Origin: Chloroflexota bacterium
GTDB taxonomy: Bacteria > Chloroflexota > UBA6077 > JACCZL01
Assembly (NCBI GenBank): GCA_013695975.1
Contig: JACCZL010000883.1
Coordinates: forward strand, 1-5,288
DNA: 5,288 nt
Direction: 5' to 3'
The notes under the pieces are model-generated. The model worked only from the letters and a program-made list of their open reading frames with translations, did not search any database and had not been told where the DNA came from. Both the position numbers and the translations under genes were made by a program. Below are positions 1-5,288 of this stretch, one piece after another (positions within the stretch are counted from its first letter, which is position 1; the number at the start of each line of letters is the position of its first letter).

Positions 1-1568
1 ACTGGGTTCAGGATGCGGGTCAGCGACAGCAGGCCGGCGTTCAGGATGTCGCGGCGCGCCTCATCCGCGCCCTCGGCCAGGCGTGCCCGCGCCCGGTCCA
101 GCTCGGCGCCTCGCTGCTCGAAAGCGCGGGCGCGCTCGATCGCCACGCTCAGGTCGAGCCCGCCCCGGGCGGCGTCCTGCAGCTCGGAGAGCCTGATCAC
201 GAAGTCGAGGGCGATCGGCGCGACGTCGTACGGCAGGAGCCGCTCGCCGCAGACGCGAGCCACCAGCGTCGCGTAGATCTGGGTGTCGGAGGCCAGGAGG
301 TCCAGGTCGACCTTGTCGATCAGGTCCTGCGGGCTGTGCCACCACCAGGCGCCCGAGCAGCCGCCGACGATCGCTCGGTCCGGGTGGTCCTCCGACAGCA
401 TCCGGTAGACCGAGAAGGAGGAGACCCCGAGCCCCCAGAACGACTGGTCGGCCGCCTTGAACGGGCGCCGCACGTTGGCCGGGGCGTGGATCAGGTCGCC
501 GACGGTCCGCTCGACCGTCGACTGCATCTCGGCCATGGTGTAGCGGCAGTCGAAGACGCTGGCGCCCCGGCAGCCCGGGCCGTCGATGTTGAGGTAGCCG
601 ACGCAGCCACGGCGCAGCTCCTCCCAGTAGGCGTCGGCGTACCAGGCCGAGCCGGCGTAGCGGCCCTGCGAGTGGCCGGACCACCAGCCGAATTTCACCC
701 CACGTCGCAGCCCCTCGCGCCGGGTCGCCAGGATCCTGGCCACCTCGAGCAGGACGGCGTTGGCGGTCCCGTTGTCGGTGACACCCTCATACCAGGAGTC
801 GATGTGCGCCCCAAGCAGGAGAAAGCGGTCTGGCTCGGCCCTGCCGGGGATCGTCGCGACGGGCTGGGTGATCCGCTCGGGACCGTTGAAGACCTCGCCC
901 TCCAGCCTGATCCGGACCGGCCCCTGCTCCAGCATCTGACGCAGTCGCTGGCCGTCGCGATGACGGACGGTCATGACCGGGATCCGGACCAGGCGCGACG
1001 CGCTCTCGGGGGTCGGGGTGCCCCAGATGCTGCTGACGGTCATCTCGTGCAGGACGTCCTCGTCGCTGGGCCAGACGTCGATCAAGGCCACGGCGCCGGC
1101 CTGCTGGGCATACATGACGCCGTCCGGCCGCCCACCGGTGGTGAGCACGGCCTTGCCTCGGAGGTCCTTGCCGAGGAAATCCTCCTCGCGCCCGGCGTGG
1201 GTGAAGATCATCCCGCCGCGGTTCTCGCCACTCGAGCCGACCCAGACGACGTCGACCTCGACCCCGCCGGGCGGCGTGCTCGGCGCGAAGGCGCGGGTCC
1301 GGGTAGGCAGCTCGAATTGCTCCGGCGCGAGCACCTCGAGCCGGCCCGGGCCGGGCCGTGAGACGAACGTCTCATACTCGAGGACGTCGCACTGGACGCC
1401 GACCTTCCGCATCTCCTCGGCGATGTACTCGACCGACTTCCGCTCGTCCTCGGTGCCGTCGAGACGCTGGAGCGTATTGAAGACTTCGAGATGCCGCCAG
1501 AGCTCGGACGGCTCGATCGCCTCGCGCAGCTCCTGCTCGAATCGCGCGATCTGGGGTGCAAGCGCCAT
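1..1568 (-). CDS. M28-family metallopeptidase homologue with PA-type insert, C-terminus beyond the window (peptidase 1)
   Basis: The frame is open from an ATG at 1568-1566 to the left edge, giving 522 complete codons without a stop. Visible M28 (aminopeptidase Y/S-like, COG2234-type) landmarks, in order, are: an N-terminal helical part (about 1-80); a PA-like insert (about 100-225) containing GKAVLTTGG and AQQAGAVALIDVW; LLGAHIDSWYEGVTDNGTAN with H255, D257 and bridging D265; GWWSGHSQGRYAGS at 294-307; YLNIDG with D329; and WWHSPQDLID with H411. In typical M28 enzymes the segment at 299-300 reads Glu-Glu (general base plus zinc ligand); here it is His299-Ser300. The rest of the metal site is present, so either a changed reaction or a non-catalytic role is possible. 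No signal peptide or membrane segment is seen, so a cytoplasmic location is likely. The C-terminal RRDILNAGLLSLTRILNP matches the region around 491-509 of peptidase 2, so roughly 75 residues are probably missing. Start choice: a strong AGGAGG lies 9 nt upstream. The substrate is unknown. Confidence 0.9.
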   Translation of the reverse strand, partial: MALAPQIARFEQELREAIEPSELWRHLEVFNTLQRLDGTEDERKSVEYIAEEMRKVGVQCDVLEYETFVSRPGPGRLEVLAPEQFELPTRTRAFAPSTPPGGVEVDVVWVGSSGENRGGMIFTHAGREEDFLGKDLRGKAVLTTGGRPDGVMYAQQAGAVALIDVWPSDEDVLHEMTVSSIWGTPTPESASRLVRIPVMTVRHRDGQRLRQMLEQGPVRIRLEGEVFNGPERITQPVATIPGRAEPDRFLLLGAHIDSWYEGVTDNGTANAVLLEVARILATRREGLRRGVKFGWWSGHSQGRYAGSAWYADAYWEELRRGCVGYLNIDGPGCRGASVFDCRYTMAEMQSTVERTVGDLIHAPANVRRPFKAADQSFWGLGVSSFSVYRMLSEDHPDRAIVGGCSGAWWWHSPQDLIDKVDLDLLASDTQIYATLVARVCGERLLPYDVAPIALDFVIRLSELQDAARGGLDLSVAIERARAFEQRGAELDRARARLAEGADEARRDILNAGLLSLTRILNP

Positions 1569-1577
1569 GGCTGGGTT

Positions 1578-1583
1578 CCTCCT
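1578..1583 (-). promoter_or_regulatory. Ribosome binding site of peptidase 1
   Basis: On the minus strand a perfect AGGAGG stands 9 nt before the ATG at 1568-1566. It fixes the start of peptidase 1 and shows independent translation initiation despite the 155-nt gap from the upstream peptidase gene. Confidence 0.8.
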
Positions 1584-1598
1584 CTTGTGGGTCCTGGC

Positions 1599-1658
1599 CT
1601 GGGAGCGCGGGCCTCTGGCTCGCTTCCGCCGGGGCGGGCGAGACGCCCGCGCTCCCAG
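1599..1658. repeat. Large inverted repeat (REP/MITE-like palindromic unit) between the two peptidase genes
   Basis: CTGGGAGCGCGGGC at 1599-1612 is the exact reverse complement of GCCCGCGCTCCCAG at 1645-1658: 14 bp with no mismatch, enclosing 32 nt. Inside, GCGGGCG at 1634-1640 and CGCCCGC at 1644-1650 form a competing 7-bp hairpin with a 3-nt loop. A further short pairing is CTCGC (1619-1623) with GCGAG (1638-1642). The element lies 65 nt past the stop of peptidase 2 and just before the ribosome binding site of peptidase 1. No T-tract follows on the minus strand, so it is not a typical intrinsic terminator. It resembles the dispersed palindromic units found between genes in GC-rich bacteria; it could also stabilise the upstream part of the message. 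Copy number cannot be seen here. Confidence 0.7.
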
Positions 1659-1723
1659 CGTCGCCTCACGACCTGGCCAGAAGTATCGCGGCTTGACGAT
1701 ACCCCAAAGCGCCGCCGACGGGC

Positions 1724-3481
1724 TCAGCCGTCGATCGCGTCGACGGTGCGCGCGGCCAGATCGCGGGTCTCGCGCATGGCGTCGGCCAGGCGGTTGCGCT
1801 GGCGGGTTAGCTCGGTCATGAGCAGGTAGCGCTCATCCGAGGTCGGCGGCAGGCTGCCAAGGCGGGGGAGGTCGTAGAGGCCGGGCAGGACCGTGGCCTG
1901 GGCCGAGAGGCCGTAGGGGTCGTGGGAGTAGCGGTCGACGGTGGTGCCGCCGAGCGGGATCAGGATCCGGCTCAAGCCCTTGAGGGCCGCGTTCAGGATC
2001 GCGGCGACATCGTCCGGGGCAGCGCACTCGCGCCAGGTGTCGGCCGCGGCATCCAGGCGACGGACGGCCTGGAGCGCCTCGTTCGTCAGGCCCGACGCGC
2101 TCGCCAGGTCAACGTCGGCGCCGTGCGGACCGAGCTGCTCGAGGCGGTCGACCATCTGCTGGACGGTCGGCGTGAAGCGCATCGGCAGGATCGGCAGCGT
2201 GAGCAGGCCCCACAGGTAGCCAGCGTAGACCTGCAGGTGCGCGCCGAACGACGCCTTGTCCAGTCGGGCGGTCGTGTTCTCGTCGGTGTGATGCCACCAG
2301 CCCAGGTTGGCGTCACCCATGGCCTTGACCTCTTCGCGGGTAAAGGCGCCGCGGCTGGCGATCGAGGGCACGCCGACGCCGAAGAAGGAGGTGTCGCCGA
2401 TCTTGGTCAGGCGGCCCCATTCCAGGGGCATGCCGCCCAGCAGACGCCGCTCGACCGCCGTGTGGTACGCGCGCAGCTCGACATCGCTGCGACTCTCCCA
2501 GAGGCTGGTGCCGACGAGTGCAGGCTGGTCGATCTGGACGTAGGCGACGGCGTGCTCCCGCACGTCGTCCCAGCGACGATCGACGAACGTGCTCGAGCCG
2601 ATCATCGTGCCGGTCTCGTGGCCGACCCAGAAGCCGACGACCAGGCTCCGCCGTAGCTCGCCGGCGTGGCGCGCGAAGGCCCGCGCCAGCTCGACGAAGC
2701 AGGCGTTGCCGGCGGCGTTGTCGGTCGCCGACTGGCCGTACCAGGCGTCCATGTGGCCGCCGAGGATGACGAGCTCCGGCCCGTCGTCGACGCCCGGGAC
2801 TCGCCCGATCGCCTGGCGCAGCGTCCGCCACGCGTCCGAGCACTCGGCCCGCAGGCGCACACGGACCGGGCCACGCTGGGCGAGCGCCCGCAGGGCCAGC
2901 CCGTCAGCGCGCGAGACGCCGAGACAGGGGATCGTCGGCATCTCGGTCTGGATCGTCAGCCGAGTCGGGTTGCCCCAGGCCGGCTTGACCGAGCCGTAGG
3001 GCAAGAGGGTGCTGTCGTCGTAGCCCCAGTTCAGCATGATCGCGCCGGCGGCGCCCTGGAGCGACATGATCCGGGCCTTCTCCTGGCGCGGCGGGGCGTA
3101 GGACAGCTCGGAGAGGGTCACCTTGCCGCGGATGCCGGCCGCCTCGCACCGCTCCCAACTGCCGGTCCCGACGTCCACCACTTCCGCCTCGATCCACTCG
3201 GCGCCGGTCGGGGCGCTGTGGGCGAGGACGGTGGCCGGGATCGTCCGCCGCTCCGGACTGACCATCTCGAGCTGGGCCTGGCCGGGGAAGCTGACCAGCC
3301 CGGGGTACTCCATCAGCTCGGCCGCCACCCCGTTTGCTCGGAGCTGGTCGTGCATAAACCCGGCCGCGTTCCAGGCCGAGTCGGTCCCGGCCAGACGGGA
3401 CGGGAACTGCTCCACAATGGTTTCGATCGTCTGCCAGGCCCGCTCGGCCGACAGCTCAGCCAGCACTCGCTCCTCGGACAC
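1724..3481 (-). CDS. M28-family metallopeptidase homologue with PA-type insert, complete, 585 aa (peptidase 2)
   Basis: GTG start at 3481-3479, TGA at 1726-1724. Order of parts: N-terminal region (about 1-75); PA-like insert (about 95-215) with GIRGKVTLSEL and LQGAAGAIMLNWG; catalytic domain with VILGGHMDAWYGQSATDNAA (H243, D245, bridging D254), GFWVGHETGTMIGS at 283-296, YVQIDQ (D318) and LGWWHHTDENT (H398, or H397); then a helical tail of about 170 residues not usual in small M28 aminopeptidases. The usual catalytic Glu-Glu is His288-Glu289: the metal-ligand Glu is retained and the general base replaced by His. No signal peptide or transmembrane helix, so probably cytoplasmic. It is a paralogue of the downstream peptidase over the full visible length and probably shares a transcript with it. 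Start choice: GAGGAG 5 nt upstream of the GTG, and an N-terminus that lines up with the paralogue. The fold assignment is secure; peptidase activity and substrate (peptide or other amide) are not. Confidence 0.92.
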   Translation of the reverse strand: MSEERVLAELSAERAWQTIETIVEQFPSRLAGTDSAWNAAGFMHDQLRANGVAAELMEYPGLVSFPGQAQLEMVSPERRTIPATVLAHSAPTGAEWIEAEVVDVGTGSWERCEAAGIRGKVTLSELSYAPPRQEKARIMSLQGAAGAIMLNWGYDDSTLLPYGSVKPAWGNPTRLTIQTEMPTIPCLGVSRADGLALRALAQRGPVRVRLRAECSDAWRTLRQAIGRVPGVDDGPELVILGGHMDAWYGQSATDNAAGNACFVELARAFARHAGELRRSLVVGFWVGHETGTMIGSSTFVDRRWDDVREHAVAYVQIDQPALVGTSLWESRSDVELRAYHTAVERRLLGGMPLEWGRLTKIGDTSFFGVGVPSIASRGAFTREEVKAMGDANLGWWHHTDENTTARLDKASFGAHLQVYAGYLWGLLTLPILPMRFTPTVQQMVDRLEQLGPHGADVDLASASGLTNEALQAVRRLDAAADTWRECAAPDDVAAILNAALKGLSRILIPLGGTTVDRYSHDPYGLSAQATVLPGLYDLPRLGSLPPTSDERYLLMTELTRQRNRLADAMRETRDLAARTVDAIDG

Positions 3482-3486
3482 GTACT

Positions 3487-3492
3487 CTCCTC
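3487..3492 (-). promoter_or_regulatory. Ribosome binding site of peptidase 2, overlapping the upstream ORF stop
   Basis: GAGGAG on the minus strand lies 5 nt before the GTG at 3481-3479. Its first two bases belong to the TGA (3493-3491) of the possible 43-codon upstream ORF, so a ribosome terminating there would sit on this site. That arrangement would allow translational coupling if the small ORF is translated. Confidence 0.7.
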
Positions 3493-3622
3493 AGCTAGCT
3501 CCGTGCGGTCCGACGACGGGGGCTCTCGAGATCGTCCGGTCGGCCGCCCCGGAGGCTTCCAGCCTGGAGGCGTCGGTCACGGGCATCGGCAACCCGCCGT
3601 CTCGGGTCGGATCGGGTTGCAT
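3491..3622 (-). CDS. Possible 43-aa upstream ORF (leader peptide candidate), unrecognised
   Basis: An ATG at 3622-3620 follows GGAGGAG by 10 nt and opens a 43-codon frame ending in TGA at 3493-3491. The stop is 9 nt before the GTG of peptidase 2 and in the same frame as it. The predicted peptide begins MQPDPTRDGGLPMPVTDASR and ends in ISRAPVVGPHGAS; it is polar, rich in Gly, Ala, Pro and Asp, with no cysteine, no hydrophobic segment and no family I recognise. Third positions are mostly G or C, as in the peptidases, but this is weak evidence in GC-rich DNA. It could be a coupled leader peptide, or only the untranslated leader. Readthrough of the UGA would add an N-terminal extension, but the paralogue has none, which argues against a broken longer peptidase. 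Confidence 0.3.
   Translation of the reverse strand: MQPDPTRDGGLPMPVTDASRLEASGAADRTISRAPVVGPHGAS
3589..3620 (-). promoter_or_regulatory. Hairpin beginning at the start codon of the upstream ORF
   Basis: GCAACCCG and CGGGTTGC (3620-3613 and 3596-3589 on the minus strand) are perfect complements, 8 bp with a 16-nt loop. The stem begins at the G of the ATG at 3622-3620, so in RNA it could mask initiation of the small ORF. A regulatory role is inference; chance hairpins are common in GC-rich DNA. Confidence 0.35.
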
Positions 3623-4023
3623 GGTCCCCCCGCTCCTCCGCTACTCGGATCCCGGCGATGGGTCGGCGCCGTGGCCCGCCGGCAAGGCCTGGTCAGCTAC
3701 GCGTGGCCTGCCGTGGCGCCTGGCACCCGCCCGATGGCGGCACCGGGATGTGCTGCTTGTACACCAAGAGCATCGGCCTCTGCCACGCACGCGGGGCTCC
3801 CGTGTGAGGCACCCACCCGCCCTCTTTGCTCCCTCATATTACTCAGCCCGCCAGGTCCGCTCGCCGCTTCCAGGCAGCCGTCCAGCGGCGCGCCGCGGTC
3901 AGACCGTGCGCCGCGTGCTGACGGGCGAGATCCTCAAGCGCGAGTGTCGCGTCCGAAGGCTAGCACAGTCGTGTGACCCCGCTCGCCGGCACATCCGGAG
4001 CTAAACCGGCTGGGCGGACGGCG
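3623..4023. other. Intergenic region without a supported gene
   Basis: No frame here gives a recognisable protein; the open frames crossing it are GC-driven and lack any motif. On the minus strand a TAATAT at 3841-3836 could be a -10 element for the peptidase transcript, but no convincing -35 lies 16-18 nt upstream. Two hairpins are visible between it and peptidase 2: 3751-3772 (TGCT/CTTG paired with CAAG/AGCA, one bulged base, loop TACAC) and 3776-3810 (an 8-bp stem with one wobble closing on GCT, plus an outer 4-bp stem). I do not recognise a riboswitch, T-box, tRNA or other known RNA. Confidence 0.5.
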
Positions 4024-4052
4024 TTGACTACCTGCCCGTCGGCTGCCATAGT
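4024..4052 (+). promoter_or_regulatory. Predicted sigma70-type promoter of the HEPN/partner pair
   Basis: TTGACT at 4024-4029 (5 of 6 matches to the -35 consensus) and CATAGT at 4047-4052 (4 of 6 to the -10 consensus) are separated by exactly 17 nt. Transcription would start near 4059, about 50 nt before the GTG of the HEPN gene. Such a match is notable in otherwise GC-rich sequence and points away from the peptidase genes, so the pair has its own promoter. Confidence 0.6.
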
Positions 4053-4071
4053 ACACAAACGGCAAGAGCCA

Positions 4072-4087
4072 CCCGCACCGGTGCGGG
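4072..4087. promoter_or_regulatory. Perfect 16-bp palindrome, candidate operator of the HEPN/partner pair
   Basis: CCCGCACC at 4072-4079 is followed directly by its reverse complement GGTGCGGG at 4080-4087, with no spacer and no mismatch. It lies 19 nt past the predicted -10 element and 21 nt before the GTG. An uninterrupted two-fold symmetric site just after a promoter suits binding of a dimeric repressor, as in many autoregulated toxin-antitoxin operons. As RNA it would make a poor hairpin unless the centre opens into a loop. No DNA-binding protein is evident in the window. Confidence 0.45.
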
Positions 4088-4108
4088 CCCGCCGCGCCTC
4101 GGGGTCCC

Positions 4109-4525
4109 GTGAATCGAAGAGACCTACAACGTCTCGCGACCATGCGTCTCGATGACACTCGTGTCCTGCTCATGAACCGTAGGTACGCGGCAGCCTACTA
4201 CCTGTGCGGCTACGCGGTCGAGTGCGGTCTCAAGGCCTGCATTGCGCGGCAGATCAGGCGTCACGAGTTCCCGCCGAGCTCCCGGTTCTCCAGCGACGTC
4301 TACACGCACGATCTGTCAAGACTCGTGACCCTGGCCGGGTTGACCGACTCGCTGGCGAGCCAAATCACGGCGTCTCCCGGGTTCGAATCGAACTGGTTGG
4401 TTGTCAAGAATTGGTCGGAACATAGCCGGTACGAGAGTCGGACGAGACGAGAAGCGGAGGACCTGCTGGCTGCGGTGACCCAAAGTCCGGATGGGGTGAT
4501 GGAATGGATAAGGTCATATTGGTAG
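4109..4525 (+). CDS. HEPN-domain protein, 138 aa
   Basis: GTG start, TAG at 4523-4525. The protein is almost wholly helical and matches my memory of a small HEPN family that begins MNR.DLQ.LA and continues with YAAAYYLCGYAVECGLKACI (26-45), YTHDLSRLVTLAGL (65-78), WLVVKNWSEHSRYESR (96-111) and a C-terminal GVMEWIRSYW (129-138). E38 and K42 fall in the conserved helix. The usual R-x4-6-H ribonuclease motif of HEPN toxins is not in its normal place; H67-D68 and R107-Y108 are the most conserved-looking polar residues, and R47-H52 is a spacing match I do not trust. HEPN proteins often act as RNases, RNA binders or dimerising partners in toxin-antitoxin and defence systems. The start is preferred over ATG 4142 because it restores the family N-terminus, although the Shine-Dalgarno site is weak. 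The last 22 nt overlap the next gene, so the two are almost certainly co-translated. Confidence 0.85.
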   Translation: MNRRDLQRLATMRLDDTRVLLMNRRYAAAYYLCGYAVECGLKACIARQIRRHEFPPSSRFSSDVYTHDLSRLVTLAGLTDSLASQITASPGFESNWLVVKNWSEHSRYESRTRREAEDLLAAVTQSPDGVMEWIRSYW

Positions 4526-5178
4526 AACCCGATCTCATTGCCGGCCAGGAGATTGTCAGGGACCTGGATCGCCGGGGGATTTCAGTCGATGCCGCGCTCT
4601 GGCTTCAGGATTGGGATCTGGGCGTCTGGCGGCTTGTCCTCTCGTCGCCAGCCGTGACGAGCCTGGGACCGAGGAGGATATATCAGGCGACTGCCGAGAT
4701 CCTGGGGGAGCTGCCAGACGCCCAGATCCGACTCGACGACATCAGTGTCGTGGGCCCTCACCACAGCCTGGTGAAGGACCTGCGAAACGTAGTCCGTACA
4801 AACGGCGACCTCCATCAAATCAGGCTCGACAACCTTGAGCTCGGTGGAAGCCGGTTCAGGTCTGCGCGCATCTACCGCGTCACCGGCGGGTCATTCGAGA
4901 ATGGTGCCCGCGTTCGGATCAAGGCGACCGACCAGCTCGGGACTGTGCGTGGTGTTGTGAATGCCCCCAGCGGCCCGCGCTACCTCGTCCTGTACGACTT
5001 CCGTCCCGAAGACGCCCAACCACTAGGGTCGGAGCCGCGCCCGCCCGTAGGGCAAGACTACGCCGCGGATGATCTCGAGCTCCTGTACGTTGTGAGGACA
5101 GGGGGCTGGCCCGAGAGGCTGCCGCGAGTGACGCGCCCATCGAGTGATTCGCTGGAAGGGGCTGCCCGGTCGCATTAG
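4504..5178 (+). CDS. HEPN-associated protein of unknown function, 224 aa, with SH3/KOW-like C-terminal segment
   Basis: ATG at 4504 lies inside the HEPN gene in another frame (22-nt overlap); TAG at 5176-5178. Two parts are visible. Residues 1-127 look alpha/beta: helix (10-24), SVDAALWLQDWDLGVWRLVL (27-46), a helix at 57-70, IRLDDISVVGPH (75-86), a helix at 88-98, ending in ARIYRVTGG (121-129). I recall proteins of this shape beside HEPN genes in cyanobacteria and other bacteria, annotated only as hypothetical. Residues 131-197 read FENGARVRIKATDQLGTVRG, then a predicted hairpin with YLVLYDF, then YAADDLELLYVV, a pattern typical of small SH3/KOW-type barrels that bind nucleic acid or protein. 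The nucleotidyltransferase motif GSx(n)DxD of MNT antitoxins is absent. It is likely the antitoxin or complex partner of the HEPN protein, but this is inferred from gene order alone. Codon use is less GC-biased than in the peptidase genes. Confidence 0.75.
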   Translation: MDKVILVEPDLIAGQEIVRDLDRRGISVDAALWLQDWDLGVWRLVLSSPAVTSLGPRRIYQATAEILGELPDAQIRLDDISVVGPHHSLVKDLRNVVRTNGDLHQIRLDNLELGGSRFRSARIYRVTGGSFENGARVRIKATDQLGTVRGVVNAPSGPRYLVLYDFRPEDAQPLGSEPRPPVGQDYAADDLELLYVVRTGGWPERLPRVTRPSSDSLEGAARSH

Positions 5179-5288
5179 GTCAAAGCTACGGGCTTGAAGG
5201 CACGTTGGTACAGCCGGGCGTGCTCCTCGATCCGGTCGCGATCCCAGGCGCCGTTGGCCAGGACGACGCGGTAGCTGAGGGCCAGCTC
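5175..5288 (-). CDS. C-terminal end of an unidentified protein, 5' part beyond the window
   Basis: The minus-strand frame is open from the right edge to TAA at 5177-5175 and encodes 37 residues, ending HARLYQRAFKPVALT. Every third position from the right edge inward is rich in G/C, as expected for a real gene, and the segment ALSYRVVLANGAWDRDRIEE looks like a folded helical C-terminus. It is too short to name; I considered several enzyme families and could not support any. Its stop interlocks with that of the plus-strand partner gene (TAG 5176-5178), so the two genes converge with a 4-nt overlap and no room for a terminator between them. Confidence 0.6.
   Translation of the reverse strand, partial: ELALSYRVVLANGAWDRDRIEEHARLYQRAFKPVALT

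Noticed and set aside
336..1361. Long plus-strand open frame opposite peptidase 1
   Set aside because: It is antisense to a clearly conserved M28 frame; its Arg/Gly/Pro-rich translation has no motif and reflects GC-rich third positions.
1599..1658. Inverted repeat as an intrinsic terminator of peptidase 2
   Set aside because: The arms are separated by 32 nt and no T-run follows on the minus strand.
3541..3960. Possible T-box, cobalamin or other known riboswitch upstream of peptidase 2
   Set aside because: No TGGNACCGCGG-type T-box core, no B12 box and no other family core could be found in order; only generic hairpins remain.
2666..3976. Long plus-strand open frame opposite peptidase 2 and running into the intergenic region
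   Set aside because: Most of it is the shadow of peptidase 2, and the part beyond 3481 shows no protein-like pattern or start signal.
4247..4266. R47-x4-H52 of the HEPN protein as the catalytic R-x4-6-H motif
   Set aside because: The spacing fits, but it follows the conserved E/K helix and is not where the motif lies in HEPN RNases; in a sequence rich in Arg it may be chance.
4504..5178. Partner gene as an MNT-type nucleotidyltransferase antitoxin
   Set aside because: No GS-x(n)-D-x-D motif or matching strand pattern is present, so HEPN/MNT assignment is not supported.
1..5288. CRISPR array, tRNA, rRNA or insertion sequence
   Set aside because: No regularly spaced repeats, no tRNA-like cloverleaf, no rRNA-like sequence and no transposase or terminal repeats of an insertion sequence were seen.

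Overview
The window is high-GC bacterial DNA with three minus-strand coding regions (two cut by the window edges) and a two-gene plus-strand cassette. Dense C/G third positions, GTG starts and purine-rich Shine-Dalgarno sites fit a GC-rich bacterium. The style of the tandem M28 peptidases suggests Chloroflexota (Thermomicrobia-like) or a similar environmental lineage, but no marker gene fixes the taxon, so this is a weak inference.

Layout. (1) 1-1568, minus: an M28-family metallopeptidase homologue, complete at its N-terminus and running off the left edge. (2) 1569-1723: a gap holding a 14-bp perfect inverted repeat and the ribosome binding site of gene 1. (3) 1724-3481, minus: a second, complete M28-family homologue of 585 aa with a GTG start. 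(4) 3482-4108: about 630 bases without a convincing conserved gene. It holds a possible 43-codon upstream ORF in frame with peptidase 2, several hairpins on the peptidase side, and a good sigma70-type promoter followed by a perfect 16-bp palindrome on the other side. (5) 4109-4525 and 4504-5178, plus: a HEPN-domain protein overlapping by 22 bases a 224-aa partner of unknown function. (6) 5175-5288, minus: the last 37 codons of an unidentified gene that converges on the partner gene with interlocked stop codons.

How the genes may work together. The two peptidases are paralogues, probably co-transcribed (peptidase 2 first). Both keep most of the M28 two-metal centre, but both replace the catalytic Glu-Glu pair, with His-Glu in peptidase 2 and His-Ser in peptidase 1. 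They may therefore form a diverged or non-equivalent pair, not two ordinary aminopeptidases. The HEPN/partner pair has its own promoter, a candidate operator and overlapping reading frames, the usual organisation of a toxin-antitoxin or defence module. Neither protein carries the sequence signature of a known HEPN/MNT system, so this pair is the best candidate for something undescribed.
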